Shown: positions 22,410-32,123 of the stretch, one piece after another
How the letters are laid out: every line of letters starts with the position of its first letter
How positions within the stretch are numbered: the first letter of the stretch is position 1
NCBI RefSeq assembly: GCF_002159645.1
Contig: NZ_NFJB01000027.1
Span: forward strand, 1-52,935
DNA: 52,935 nt
Direction of reading: 5' to 3'
DNA from: Parabacteroides sp. An277
GTDB lineage: Bacteria > Bacteroidota > Bacteroidia > Bacteroidales > Tannerellaceae
Program-made: the position numbers and the translations under genes
The notes under the pieces: model-generated
Database searches by the model: none
Seen by the model: the letters and a program-made list of their open reading frames with translations, nothing else
What the model was told of the DNA's origin: nothing

Positions 22410-24551
22410 ATGTTTATAGAGTCAATAATATTACATAATTACAGAGCATACAAGGGGCATAACAAAACCTCTTTTAAGCAGGATGCCAAGAATATCTTTC
22501 TTGTCGCCGGCAACAATGGTTTTGGTAAAACTACATTTCTCACATCCCTCGTATGGTGTCTATATGGAAAATTAATGGTCGATGTTGATGAAAAGTTTAG
22601 ACGCGATATCAATGATGCTCAAGGATATAAGAACTATGCCCGCCAAAGCTTGCATAAAGAGTTAGCAAGTGTTGTAAATACATATGAAGCAAGCCCTGAA
22701 GTGCGAAAACGGATTATAAAGCACGGTTATTCTTCGGAAAGCGAATATATTAAGAATGATGCGCAGTATTATGTTGAGATAAGTATTTCGGATATATTTA
22801 TTCCATCTATCCCTTGTCGTACAATTACAATTCGACGAACCTATGACTACTTCTTAGATACTGAATTCGTTGAGGTGTTAATTGATGGACAGGTAAATGA
22901 ATTAGCAAAAGACGTTGGCTACGACATCTTTATCAATGACTTTATTCTTTCAAAGGATATTGCAAAGTTCTTCTTCTTTGATGCTGAAAAGATTGTAAAC
23001 CTTGCAGAAGTAAAATCAATTGATGAAAAACGTCGATTGAGTACGGCTTATAGCGAGGTTTTAGGTATAAAGAAGTATGAAGACATCAAGAGAAATCTTG
23101 AGAATCTTCGTCTCAAATTCCGAAAGAGTGCAGGCTCTACAGCAAGTAAAGCTAAATTGGATAGGCTTCAAGCTGGAGTTGATAATTTGGAGGCGCAAAT
23201 TAGAACAAAAGAAGAGGAACGAGAAAGAGTTGATAATCAGATTCAGCAGTATAGAGCAGAGGCAGTTCAGTTGCAAGAGCGACTTATTCGTGAAGGTAAT
23301 GCTATTAGTGTAGAGGACCTCAAGAAACAAAAAGAGTTGCTTATTGCATTGAAAGAGAAGGACTCTAAATTAAAGAGTCAATTACGCGAGATGTTAGATG
23401 TTGCTCCATTTGCTATTTCTGGTAAATTGTTCACAGACCTAATGACGCAGGTTATTGCCGAGAAGAAAATTAAAACGACTGTTGCCAGTCGTGCTGCCAT
23501 AAATGCTGCCCTTCAATTAACACAGACTCAAATTACAGAAGGAGTATCTGAACTTAAGCTTACAGAACTTCAAAAGCAAGCTGTTGAGAGGATTATCGCA
23601 GACGCCTTTGCAAATAATATCGTTGAAACATCAGTGGAAGATGCGGCAGCTATTAAGGTGTTAGTTGACTTTAATGATAGTGAATCAAATGAGTTTCAGG
23701 CTTTGTTTGACAATATCAGATACTCTTTCAACACCTTATTCAAGCAGCTAGTAAAAGATATAAAGAACAATGCTCTATTCATGGCAAAAACTCAGCGAAA
23801 GATTGTCGAGGCAGAGTATGATGATGGAAATGCCGATATCAAGGAGATACGAATGCGTAAAGCAGAAGTTGATGAGTTATTGGTTCAGTTAGATATCCAA
23901 ACCCGCCATCTCTCGGAGCAAATAGGAACATTGAACAAGGATATTAAAGTCCTAAAAAAACAGTTGTCAGAAGTTGCGAAACATGTTCGCGTTGATAAGG
24001 CTGATAAAGAGAAGGATTTAATAGCGGAGCGACTTATCAGTGAGTTAACGACATTCTTGTTTGAGTTAAGAGCTAAGCGCAAGTTTTCTCTTGAGAAGAA
24101 GATTATGGCTGGCATAGATGTGTTGATGCACAAGGCGGATTTTATACACAGTGTGCGTATTGACCTACAAAATGATATTATTGAGATAGAGCTTTTGGAT
24201 AAGGCCGGAGAGATTATTAGTAAGGAGAAATTATCAAAGGGAGAGCAGCAGTTGTATGCAACGGCTATTCTTAACGCTTTGGTTGAAGAGTCTGGAATAG
24301 AATTCCCTGTATTTATTGATAGTCCTCTACAAAAATTTGATAGTATTCACTCACGAAATGTTATCACAAAGTTCTATCCGAGTGTGTCGAAGCAGGTAGT
24401 TATTTTCCCATTACTTGGAAAAGAGTTGTCGGAGGATGAGTACAATGTACTATTACCTAATGTTAATGAAGTTTATATAATCGAAAATGAGAATGGATGT
24501 TCTTCATTTAAAAAGATTACTCCAAATAAATTGTTTGAAACACTATCATAG
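22410..24551 (+). CDS. dndD: DNA phosphorothioation protein DndD (SMC-like ATPase)
   Basis: The 713-residue protein has an SMC/Rad50-type split ATPase: Walker A GNNGFGKTT (34-42), FFFDAEKI (about 190), coiled coil at roughly 215-330 and 460-550, ABC signature LSKGEQQ and Walker B FPVFIDSP near the C-terminus. DndD is thought to open or nick-scan DNA for the DndC-DndE reaction. The middle has no CxxC zinc hook, in contrast to the second SMC-like protein at 27367. Tight spacing to dndC and dndE shows one translational unit. Confidence 0.92.
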   Translation: MFIESIILHNYRAYKGHNKTSFKQDAKNIFLVAGNNGFGKTTFLTSLVWCLYGKLMVDVDEKFRRDINDAQGYKNYARQSLHKELASVVNTYEASPEVRKRIIKHGYSSESEYIKNDAQYYVEISISDIFIPSIPCRTITIRRTYDYFLDTEFVEVLIDGQVNELAKDVGYDIFINDFILSKDIAKFFFFDAEKIVNLAEVKSIDEKRRLSTAYSEVLGIKKYEDIKRNLENLRLKFRKSAGSTASKAKLDRLQAGVDNLEAQIRTKEEERERVDNQIQQYRAEAVQLQERLIREGNAISVEDLKKQKELLIALKEKDSKLKSQLREMLDVAPFAISGKLFTDLMTQVIAEKKIKTTVASRAAINAALQLTQTQITEGVSELKLTELQKQAVERIIADAFANNIVETSVEDAAAIKVLVDFNDSESNEFQALFDNIRYSFNTLFKQLVKDIKNNALFMAKTQRKIVEAEYDDGNADIKEIRMRKAEVDELLVQLDIQTRHLSEQIGTLNKDIKVLKKQLSEVAKHVRVDKADKEKDLIAERLISELTTFLFELRAKRKFSLEKKIMAGIDVLMHKADFIHSVRIDLQNDIIEIELLDKAGEIISKEKLSKGEQQLYATAILNALVEESGIEFPVFIDSPLQKFDSIHSRNVITKFYPSVSKQVVIFPLLGKELSEDEYNVLLPNVNEVYIIENENGCSSFKKITPNKLFETLS

Positions 24552-24553
24552 TT

Positions 24554-24952
24554 ATGTTTACATCGATAAAAACATCAAAGATTAATAAGGATATTGTTAC
24601 AGACTTAAGTCGTAAATTTAACTTGGGCGCAGAGAATATTATTGCGCGTATAGCTTTGACTTATTCCTTATCAAAAGATCGTAAATTATCATTATCAGAC
24701 ATTGCTGATTCACAAGGTAAGGAGTATAGTAAGAATGTTTTATTTGGAAGCAATTTGCCTTACTATATAGGCCTTATATGCGTAAAGTACGGTTTATATA
24801 AGACAGATAAAGATATTCCTAAATATATTAAGTTGCATATTGATGATGGATTGCAACTAATGAATAAGGAGTTGAGAGATAATCCAAACTTGAATGGATA
24901 TGATTATTTGATTGATAAAATAACTTATGGATTAGAAGATATCTTATGTTGA
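24554..24952 (+). CDS. dndE: DNA phosphorothioation protein DndE
   Basis: This 132-residue basic, helical protein fits DndE (usually 110-130 residues): ARIALTYSLSKDRKLSLSDI near the middle, then GKEYSKNVLFGSNLPYYIGL. DndE forms a tetramer that binds nicked DNA in the modification complex. Its start is 2 bases after dndD and its end overlaps the start of the next gene by 7 bases, so the modification and restriction-type genes are coupled. Confidence 0.88.
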   Translation: MFTSIKTSKINKDIVTDLSRKFNLGAENIIARIALTYSLSKDRKLSLSDIADSQGKEYSKNVLFGSNLPYYIGLICVKYGLYKTDKDIPKYIKLHIDDGLQLMNKELRDNPNLNGYDYLIDKITYGLEDILC

Positions 24953-27144
24953 AAGATGTGAAATTTAAACATAGTTATTCTTCTGGATATGATGAGCCAA
25001 AAGAATTCTTTACTGAAGCACTAATTGAAAGCTCAGCTTTTGATTTAGGCTTGGGATTCTTTTCATCTAGTGGAATAAGAAGCCTTGCATATGGTTTTGC
25101 CCTGTTCATAGCGAATGGAGGCAAAATGCGTGTTATCATAAACCATATATTAAGCAAGGAAGATAAACAGGCTATCGAAAATGGACAAAAACATTTGATT
25201 GAGGACTTCGAGTGCCGTGTTCTATCTGATATAGATAAGTTAACAAAGACACTTTCCAAAGAAGATGAACATTTCTTTCGCTGTTTGTCATATTTGATTT
25301 CTATTAACAGAATTGAATTTATCGCGACTATCTCAACTAAAGGTGGATTAGGTCATGACAAGTATGGGGTATTTACAGATGAAAAAGGCTGCAAGGTGGC
25401 ATTTATTGGATCTGCGAACTTCTCACAATCAGCATTAGAATTAAATGGTGAGACAATCACTGTATTTACATCTCCAGATGACAATAAAAGAATAGCAGAA
25501 TATCAAACATTATTTGATAGATCATGGGAAAATGATACTCCCCATTTGCTCCATATACCAATTGACAATGTTAAAACCATAATTTGTGAAAAGTTCCCCA
25601 AAATAGCTATTGAAGAACTTTTAGACAATAGCGTAAATTTGCGAACTGATAATTCGTATAGTAATACTTATATCAAACCACTATCTCAAAGGCTTTTAGA
25701 TAAGATTGAATTAAAAGAACAGGAACCCCGTTTCCCATTCCCAGAAGAAAGATCAATCCAAATTAATGCATATAATGCTTGGATTAACAATGGGAAAAAA
25801 GGTGTTTTTGCTATGGCAACAGGTTCTGGCAAGACAGTTACAGCTCTCAATTGTTTGAGAAAGCAATATAAAGAGAATGGTTATTATAAAGCAATAATTG
25901 TCGTACCCACTCAAGCATTAGCAGTTCAATGGGAAAAAGAGGCAAAAGCTTTTAACTTCCAAAATATTATATCCACACATACGGATAAAGATTGGAAGAA
26001 CACTTTGAGTCGATATACAACAAGAAGTTTATTAGATCAATCAAAGAGTATTATTATCATAACGACATATGCGACATTTAACCGCAAGGATATACAACAG
26101 TTTATTAATAAGGTTAAGGGACTAGAAACCTTTATGTATGTAGCTGACGAAGCACACAATATAGGTTCTCCAAGTTCATTAAAACATTTACCCCATAATA
26201 TACAGTGGCGTATAGGCTTGTCCGCAACACCTGAACGTATATATGATGATATAGGCTCTGAAAAATTATATGAGTTCTTCAATTCTAGACCACCAGAGTA
26301 TACATATAGATATACAATGAAACAAGCAATAGAAGAAAACATATTATGCCATTATGATTATTACCCCATATTCGTTGAGTTAACAGACTCTGAAATGGAA
26401 GAGTATGAATATATCTCAACTCAGTTAAGGAAGTTTATAGATCCTGATACAGGAAAATATCGACCCGAAGCCGAGAAATTATTGCTGAAGCGTAAAAGAA
26501 TTATACATAAGGCTGGAAATAAGAAAGTAGCGATTTCTAATTTACTAGAAGACCTAAAACAAAAGCGTAAACTTGATTATACTTTTGTTTTTGTGCCTGA
26601 GGGATATGAGCCTGATTACTCCGAAAGAGATTCGTATAACATTGATCAAGAAGATATTCATATAATAGACGAGTATGCACAGATGTTTAAGGATCAAGGG
26701 TACAGTTATCATAAATACATTAGTGGACTTGATGATGCTCCAAGCATATTGAAAAGTTTCGCAGAAGGAGATATTCAAATTTTGCTTTCAATGAAGTGTT
26801 TGGATGAAGGTGTTGATATTCCACGTGCGGAACATGCGATATTCTGTTCAAGTACAGGTAATCCTCGTCAATTTGTTCAACGTCGTGGACGCGTACTAAG
26901 AAAAAGTAAAGGAAAAGATAAGGCGAAAATATGGGATTTGATTGTTACGCCACCAAATGTGATGAATGATTCTATCGGTATAGAACGCAATATGTTCATT
27001 AGTGAAGTTAAACGTATTGTAAACTTTGCTGCCCTCGCTGACAATCAAATAGATATTTTGTATGGAGATTTAAAAAATTACTGTGAGGCTTTGAGAATAG
27101 ATTTATTTGAGATGCTTGAAGAAGAAAATAATAACTATAAATAA
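24946..27144 (+). CDS. PLD-nuclease/DEAD-box helicase, phosphorothioation-linked restriction enzyme candidate
   Basis: The 732-residue protein fuses a phospholipase-D-type nuclease (one HKD motif, HDKYGVFTD, with GSANFSQSALELNGE; residues 1-210) to a superfamily 2 helicase: ATGSGKT (291-297), VADEAHNIG, LSATPER, and motif VI QRRGRVLRKS. Proteins of this layout are found downstream of dndCDE in many Bacteroidetes and are annotated as the restriction enzyme of the phosphorothioation system. It would unwind and cut DNA that lacks the sulfur mark; this substrate is inferred from the operon, not shown. It overlaps dndE. Confidence 0.85.
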   Translation: MLKDVKFKHSYSSGYDEPKEFFTEALIESSAFDLGLGFFSSSGIRSLAYGFALFIANGGKMRVIINHILSKEDKQAIENGQKHLIEDFECRVLSDIDKLTKTLSKEDEHFFRCLSYLISINRIEFIATISTKGGLGHDKYGVFTDEKGCKVAFIGSANFSQSALELNGETITVFTSPDDNKRIAEYQTLFDRSWENDTPHLLHIPIDNVKTIICEKFPKIAIEELLDNSVNLRTDNSYSNTYIKPLSQRLLDKIELKEQEPRFPFPEERSIQINAYNAWINNGKKGVFAMATGSGKTVTALNCLRKQYKENGYYKAIIVVPTQALAVQWEKEAKAFNFQNIISTHTDKDWKNTLSRYTTRSLLDQSKSIIIITTYATFNRKDIQQFINKVKGLETFMYVADEAHNIGSPSSLKHLPHNIQWRIGLSATPERIYDDIGSEKLYEFFNSRPPEYTYRYTMKQAIEENILCHYDYYPIFVELTDSEMEEYEYISTQLRKFIDPDTGKYRPEAEKLLLKRKRIIHKAGNKKVAISNLLEDLKQKRKLDYTFVFVPEGYEPDYSERDSYNIDQEDIHIIDEYAQMFKDQGYSYHKYISGLDDAPSILKSFAEGDIQILLSMKCLDEGVDIPRAEHAIFCSSTGNPRQFVQRRGRVLRKSKGKDKAKIWDLIVTPPNVMNDSIGIERNMFISEVKRIVNFAALADNQIDILYGDLKNYCEALRIDLFEMLEEENNNYK

Positions 27145-27151
27145 TAATACT

Positions 27152-27355
27152 ATGGCTATACAAGACGAAATGTATAAGGCAATAGAGAAAGAAATTAATC
27201 AAACAGTTGAATCTGGTGCTGAAAAAGTTACTGTGAACTTTGAAAAAGCAAAAGAAGTTGCCAAAATGCTGACAGAACTATCAACAAGTGTTGGAGATGC
27301 AGATGCATTAACAAATCAGTATATTGCCAATATTAAGAATATATGTAACTCATAA
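27152..27355 (+). CDS. Small acidic helical protein inside the dnd operon
   Basis: The likely start is the ATG at 27152 (67 residues, MAIQDEMYKAIEKEINQTVE...). A longer frame begins at 27107 inside the helicase gene but would lack a ribosome site. The protein is a helical hairpin without Cys, signal or membrane segment. It sits 7 bases after the helicase and 11 before the SMC-like gene. I know no family; it may be a clamp or inhibitor for one of its neighbours. Confidence 0.6.
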   Translation: MAIQDEMYKAIEKEINQTVESGAEKVTVNFEKAKEVAKMLTELSTSVGDADALTNQYIANIKNICNS

Positions 27356-27366
27356 TACGAAAAGTT

Positions 27367-29520
27367 ATGATTATCAGAAATATTACTATCGAAAATTTTC
27401 AATCATACTATGAGAGTCAAACAATAGAGTTTTCTAAAGGCTTGAATCTAATCATAGGTAATGGAGGAAAAGGTAAGTCCAAACTGTTCAATGCCTTTTA
27501 CTGGGTATTGTTCGGTAAAATATATATCACGGGTATCGGTTGGTGTACTACAGATAACTTGCCTCAGTCTGCCAAATTTGCAATGCAACGTTATGAGTTC
27601 ATTAATAAAAGAGCTCTATTCAAAGCACAAATTAACGATAAAATTAGAGCCTCAGTACAAATTGAAATTGAGGACGATAAGGATAATGATTATATAATAG
27701 AGCGCTCTGTCAGTGCATTAAGACTTGAAGGAGAAGAATGGGACTCTAATGATGCTTGGCAAGTAGGAGGTAATATGCTGAAGGTTTCTTTTGATTCCAC
27801 CACAGGAACAAAAGTGCTTAATGATTTATTAGCTGAAGATAAAATTAATGAGTTATTCCCAGATGGTATTAGAAACTATATATGGTTTCAAGGAGAGTCA
27901 CTCGAAAGTCTTATAAACTTCAGAAATAAAGAAACATTAAAAGCTGCTGTTAAGCATATTTCATATTTTCCTTATTACGAAAAACTTTCTGAAATAATCA
28001 GCAAGTCTAAATTGAAGATTACAGGAATTGAAAGTCGTAAATTAAAAGAGGTTAATAAACATAATTCAAGCGTTAAGGGGTTATTATCAACCATTGACAA
28101 CTTAAACTATAAGATTTCCAGAGAAGAAGAGAACAAAAAGCAACTTGAGACTCACATTGAGACTATTAAGATAGCTTTAGCAGATGGAGAAACAAAGATT
28201 TCTGGATTAGCGAGCTATTCAATGTTAGTAAAGAAATACAAGGATTGTGAAAACGAGATAAATAAATTATTGTCAGAAACGACTCGTATAGATGAGTTTC
28301 AAAGAGAGAAACTTCCTTCTTTGTGGGTCCTTCGTGGGATTGAACCAATGATTCAACAATGTAAAGAAATTATTGAAAAGCACAAGGAGGAAGAGTATAC
28401 TGTTCCAGAAAAGAAATATCTAGATAATCCTAGTCGCTCAAAGTTAGAAGAGATACTTAAAGATAAGAAATGCTTTGTATGTGGCACTGAATTCTCTGAA
28501 GATGATGCCCCATACCACTACATCACCGAACGATTAAGATTACAGGAAGAGTACTTAAAAGAAATGGAAGAGTATACCAGCAATATGCAGCTTTCTAAAC
28601 AGTTTAACATGTTTGTTGGTAAGATTCAAGATTATCCAGATTCATTACTGATTTCTTTGTCAAAAATTGACAAACAATGGAAAGATAGTGAAGATGAATT
28701 GGAAAGATATATGGCTCAGCGAAGAAGAAAGCAAGATGAAAAACGTAAATTGGATGAGCAAATAGAAGATATAAAGAAAAAGCATGGCGTAGATCCTGTA
28801 ACCCAAGCAGAGACAGCCGGTATTATCAATTCTTCAATTCGAGCAAGCAGAAGTAATTTGGAAACTCTACAACGAAAGTTGGATGTTTCCAAGCAGACAC
28901 TTAGTAATTACAGGAGTGAATTACGTATTGCTGAACGAGAATTGGAAAAATTAGGAGCAAAAGATACTACTGTTGCAAAAGTTCCAGAGACAGAATGGAA
29001 ACACATTTCAACATTCCTAGAAGATATCTGCAAAAGAGTCCAGGAAAGTGCAAGAAAAGATTTGCTTCATAAAATTGAAGAAAGAGCAAATCTCTTTTAT
29101 GCGAAGTTTACAGAGCATGATAACGGATACAAAGGTAATGTAAAAATAGGTGAAGACTACTCTATAGAATTTGATGCGGGTCTTAATACTAGCCATGAGG
29201 ATAGAAAGAAGATGAGTATTATAAATGCTTTACTATCGTTGAATCAAGAGGCTATGGGCATTTATTATCCATTTATAAGTGATGCTCCAACATCTAGTTT
29301 CGATTTGGAAACGACTCATAAATATCTGCTTGGTATTAAAGATATATTTGGTCAATCCATTGTGCTAACTAAAGATGTGGATTTGGAAAGTGATAAATAT
29401 ATTGATTTGCAGAATCAAAGTAATGTGTCGAGAATTTACAATTTAGAGAGCAAGATATATAGTGGAGATTCTAATCGTGGACAACACGAAGTTTCTACGC
29501 AAATAACAATCTTAAAATAA
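27367..29520 (+). CDS. Second SMC/Rad50-like ATPase with zinc hook
   Basis: The 717-residue protein has an N-terminal Walker A variant GNGGKGKS (31-38), a long coiled coil, a single hook motif CFVC (Cys369, Cys372) between the two coil arms, and a C-terminal half with NALLSLNQEAMGIYYPFISD in place of the canonical Walker B. The ABC signature is poorly conserved. It resembles DndD in its start (ITIENFQSYYESQTIEF) but is a separate family. Rad50-type hooks dimerise through zinc. Partners are probably the 143-residue and Mrr-type products that follow within a few bases. Confidence 0.85.
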   Translation: MIIRNITIENFQSYYESQTIEFSKGLNLIIGNGGKGKSKLFNAFYWVLFGKIYITGIGWCTTDNLPQSAKFAMQRYEFINKRALFKAQINDKIRASVQIEIEDDKDNDYIIERSVSALRLEGEEWDSNDAWQVGGNMLKVSFDSTTGTKVLNDLLAEDKINELFPDGIRNYIWFQGESLESLINFRNKETLKAAVKHISYFPYYEKLSEIISKSKLKITGIESRKLKEVNKHNSSVKGLLSTIDNLNYKISREEENKKQLETHIETIKIALADGETKISGLASYSMLVKKYKDCENEINKLLSETTRIDEFQREKLPSLWVLRGIEPMIQQCKEIIEKHKEEEYTVPEKKYLDNPSRSKLEEILKDKKCFVCGTEFSEDDAPYHYITERLRLQEEYLKEMEEYTSNMQLSKQFNMFVGKIQDYPDSLLISLSKIDKQWKDSEDELERYMAQRRRKQDEKRKLDEQIEDIKKKHGVDPVTQAETAGIINSSIRASRSNLETLQRKLDVSKQTLSNYRSELRIAERELEKLGAKDTTVAKVPETEWKHISTFLEDICKRVQESARKDLLHKIEERANLFYAKFTEHDNGYKGNVKIGEDYSIEFDAGLNTSHEDRKKMSIINALLSLNQEAMGIYYPFISDAPTSSFDLETTHKYLLGIKDIFGQSIVLTKDVDLESDKYIDLQNQSNVSRIYNLESKIYSGDSNRGQHEVSTQITILK

Positions 29521-29526
29521 GGCAAC

Positions 29527-29958
29527 ATGGAAAATATATTTGAAATTAGATTTTCATTTGAACAATATGTTAAGGATAATGTAATCCTTAAATTCTCAAA
29601 TAAGCAAGGTGGTGCCTATAATGTATTTTCTTATCATTGGCAATGTTTTGTTTGGGCTGCGGTTGTTGGTTTTATACACAATGAACGTAGACCTCTTCAG
29701 TCTCCTATTGCTGATCGCCCTTTTAGTTTGAATACAATGTGTAATGGTGGTGGTGAAAAAGATGCGGAGGCATTATTGTGTATGTGTATAGCCAAAGCTG
29801 GTTCACTTGACATTATGAAAGAGCCAACAAAAGCTATTGATTTAATAAATGAATATGCTAATGGTGGGTTTTATTATATAATGAAAATGATGCAAGATCA
29901 GCCAATTACTAATGATTTGGAATGGGTTAAGCAAGAAATATTTGGAAGATCATTATGA
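29527..29958 (+). CDS. Dnd system-associated protein 4-like
   Basis: The 143-residue product shows the pattern I associate with the Dnd system-associated protein 4 family: a (F/V)AAxxGF..xRxPL segment (FVWAAVVGFIHNERRPLQSP) followed by an IFEEYANGGL-like segment, here LINEYANGGFYYIMKM. That match is from memory and has not been searched. The role is unknown; the family occurs next to phosphorothioation-linked ATPases. Its TGA overlaps the ATG of the next gene. Confidence 0.6.
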   Translation: MENIFEIRFSFEQYVKDNVILKFSNKQGGAYNVFSYHWQCFVWAAVVGFIHNERRPLQSPIADRPFSLNTMCNGGGEKDAEALLCMCIAKAGSLDIMKEPTKAIDLINEYANGGFYYIMKMMQDQPITNDLEWVKQEIFGRSL

Positions 29959-30746
29959 GCAAGAAGTATACCATATTAGAGGCTGCAAAGGAGGTGTTGT
30001 TATCTTTTGACAACCAACCTATGTCTGTAGCAGAAATTTATGCAAAGATTCTTGAACGATCTTTATATACATTTCGAGCCCAAGCCCCTGTATCTGTATT
30101 AAGAAGTGAACTTAGAAGTCATTCATTAGGTATAGATTTTCCAACTGCATCATCGAAGAAGTATTTCATATATGATGAATCTAGCAGAAAATTCCGTGTC
30201 AATGAGGAAAATAAAGAGCGAGTAAAGAATACTGCAAAGGAGATGGCTTCTCTACGGACTGTTCGAGAGTTATATCATGAGTATGTAGAAGCATTCCAGC
30301 AAAAGATCCTTCGTCAATTGAAGAGTCTCAATCCATACGAATTTGAGAAGTTCTGCATGAATCTTTTGGACGTCTATGGTTTCTCTGATTTATCAGTTAC
30401 TCAAAAGAGTAAGGATGGAGGTATTGATGGATTTGGCAAATTAAAAATAGGGTTGGCGCATATGAGTGTAGCGTTCCAATGTAAAAGATGGAATGTTGGC
30501 TCTGTTGGGAGAAAAGAAATAGATGCGTTTAGAGGCGCCATTCAAGGGGAGTATGAACAAGGAATATTCTTCACTACATCGTCGTTTACCAAAGATGCTA
30601 TGGGCTGCTCTATTAAACATGGGGCAGTACCTATAATTCTGATTGATGGCGAAATGATTGTAAAGTTTATGATTGAGAAACAATTTGGAATCGAACATGA
30701 AAATATGCCTATCTACATAAATGCACTAGATCAAGTATTATCATAA
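29955..30746 (+). CDS. HARE-HTH/Mrr-type restriction endonuclease
   Basis: The 263-residue protein pairs an N-terminal HARE-HTH domain (residues 3-75, YTILEAAKEVLLSFDNQPMS) with a Mrr-type nuclease (about 120-235): LNPYEFEKFCMNLL, Asp158 in GGIDGFG, and Gln175-x-Lys177 in FQCKRW, then FFTTSSFTKDA. HARE-HTH units are known to link DNA-modification sensing to nucleases. With the phosphorothioation genes upstream it may cut DNA by its sulfur status. A second, standalone Mrr enzyme is at 38153. Confidence 0.85.
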   Translation: MSKKYTILEAAKEVLLSFDNQPMSVAEIYAKILERSLYTFRAQAPVSVLRSELRSHSLGIDFPTASSKKYFIYDESSRKFRVNEENKERVKNTAKEMASLRTVRELYHEYVEAFQQKILRQLKSLNPYEFEKFCMNLLDVYGFSDLSVTQKSKDGGIDGFGKLKIGLAHMSVAFQCKRWNVGSVGRKEIDAFRGAIQGEYEQGIFFTTSSFTKDAMGCSIKHGAVPIILIDGEMIVKFMIEKQFGIEHENMPIYINALDQVLS

Positions 30747-30760
30747 AAAATAATAATATT

Positions 30761-32122
30761 ATGAATACCAATGTAATAGAAGGAAATCCAACGAAAAAAT
30801 TCTTTATTGAGATGATAACTCGGGATATATCCATCGAAGATGCCATTGTTGATTTATTGGATAATTCGATTGATGGTGCAAATCGGATTAATTCCGCGAT
30901 ATACGATGGATTGTGGATTAAGTTAACAATAAATGATAAGGAGTTTTCCATAGAGGATAACTGTGGAGGTTTTTCTCTGGAGACAGCTAAAAAGTATGCT
31001 TTTAGATTTGGTCGGCCAGAGGATGCCCCCAAAATGCGAAATAATACAGTAGGCCGATTTGGAATCGGCATGAAACGTTCTCTATTTAAAATAGGTAAGC
31101 ACTTCTCTGTTGAGTCGTTATGTGGTTCTGATCATTTTTTAGTAGATGTAAATGTTGAAGAATGGGAAAAGAAAACAAAGACTGTGACATTGCCAGGTGA
31201 AGATACTCCAACCATGATCGATGATTGGAGTTTCAATTATCACGAGCTTGATAGGGGCGGCGCTTTACAGAACGATGGAACCTTGATCAAGGTGACAAGC
31301 CTGAACCCCGAAGTTCAAGACCTTTTCTCTGACACTCGCTTTATTAGTGAGTTAGCGGAGGATATTCAGCGTTTATTAAATTTCAGCCTTTTGCGTGGAC
31401 TCCAAATATATTTAAATGGCACAGCTTTAGAAGGTAAAAAGGTTGAGTTATTAATATCTGATGAATGTATGCCTTATTACGATGAAGGCGAAGTAAGAGA
31501 TGTTAAATATAAAATCGTTGCAGGTTTGGGAGAAATAGGCGAGCCTAAAAAATCTGGATGGTATATATACTGCAATGATCGGCTTGTTGTAGAGGCAGAT
31601 GAAACAACAATGACGGGCTGGGGACTTTCTTCGATTCCTAAATGGCACGTAAATCATGTGATGTTTAGAGGTATCCTATATTTGGATTCCCAAGAGACCA
31701 TGAATCTCCCATTGACAACAACAAAAAAAGGCATTGATACAACTTCAGAGATATATAAGGCCATATTGCCGAGGATGAAAGATGCCATGATTAATATATT
31801 GGATTATCTGAAAAAGATATCATTAATGGGAGATCAAGCTAACAGCTATCGTCGTATGTTATGCGATACGACGGAGAGAGCCTCAGCCGTTGAGTTGAAG
31901 TCTCTATCTTTCGCTGTTAATGGAGAGCCTTTAGTGCATAAAAACTTCATATCTCCTCCGCTTGATGAAGATGTTATTGCACAAAAAAAGAATACAGTAA
32001 GAATAGCATATGATGTTAATAAGTCTAAGGCAAATGACGCAAAACATCATGCTGAAGCAAGTAGTTATAAAGAGCTTGGGAGTATAACATTTGATTATTA
32101 TTTACGAATGGAGGACATCTAG
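30761..32122 (+). CDS. GHKL ATPase (MORC/MutL-like)
   Basis: The 453-residue protein has a GHKL nucleotide-binding fold: N-box DLLDNSID (31-38), G1 EDNCGGF (65-71) and lid VGRFGIGMKRS (about 99-109), followed by an S5-like domain (GTLIKVT, PLTTTKKGID) and a variable C-terminal third. MORC-type GHKL ATPases next to SMC and Mrr genes are a known theme of bacterial restriction islands (Iyer, Abhiman and Aravind). ATP binding would close a clamp on DNA. It starts 14 bases after the Mrr-type gene. Confidence 0.85.
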   Translation: MNTNVIEGNPTKKFFIEMITRDISIEDAIVDLLDNSIDGANRINSAIYDGLWIKLTINDKEFSIEDNCGGFSLETAKKYAFRFGRPEDAPKMRNNTVGRFGIGMKRSLFKIGKHFSVESLCGSDHFLVDVNVEEWEKKTKTVTLPGEDTPTMIDDWSFNYHELDRGGALQNDGTLIKVTSLNPEVQDLFSDTRFISELAEDIQRLLNFSLLRGLQIYLNGTALEGKKVELLISDECMPYYDEGEVRDVKYKIVAGLGEIGEPKKSGWYIYCNDRLVVEADETTMTGWGLSSIPKWHVNHVMFRGILYLDSQETMNLPLTTTKKGIDTTSEIYKAILPRMKDAMINILDYLKKISLMGDQANSYRRMLCDTTERASAVELKSLSFAVNGEPLVHKNFISPPLDEDVIAQKKNTVRIAYDVNKSKANDAKHHAEASSYKELGSITFDYYLRMEDI

Positions 32123-32123
32123 T

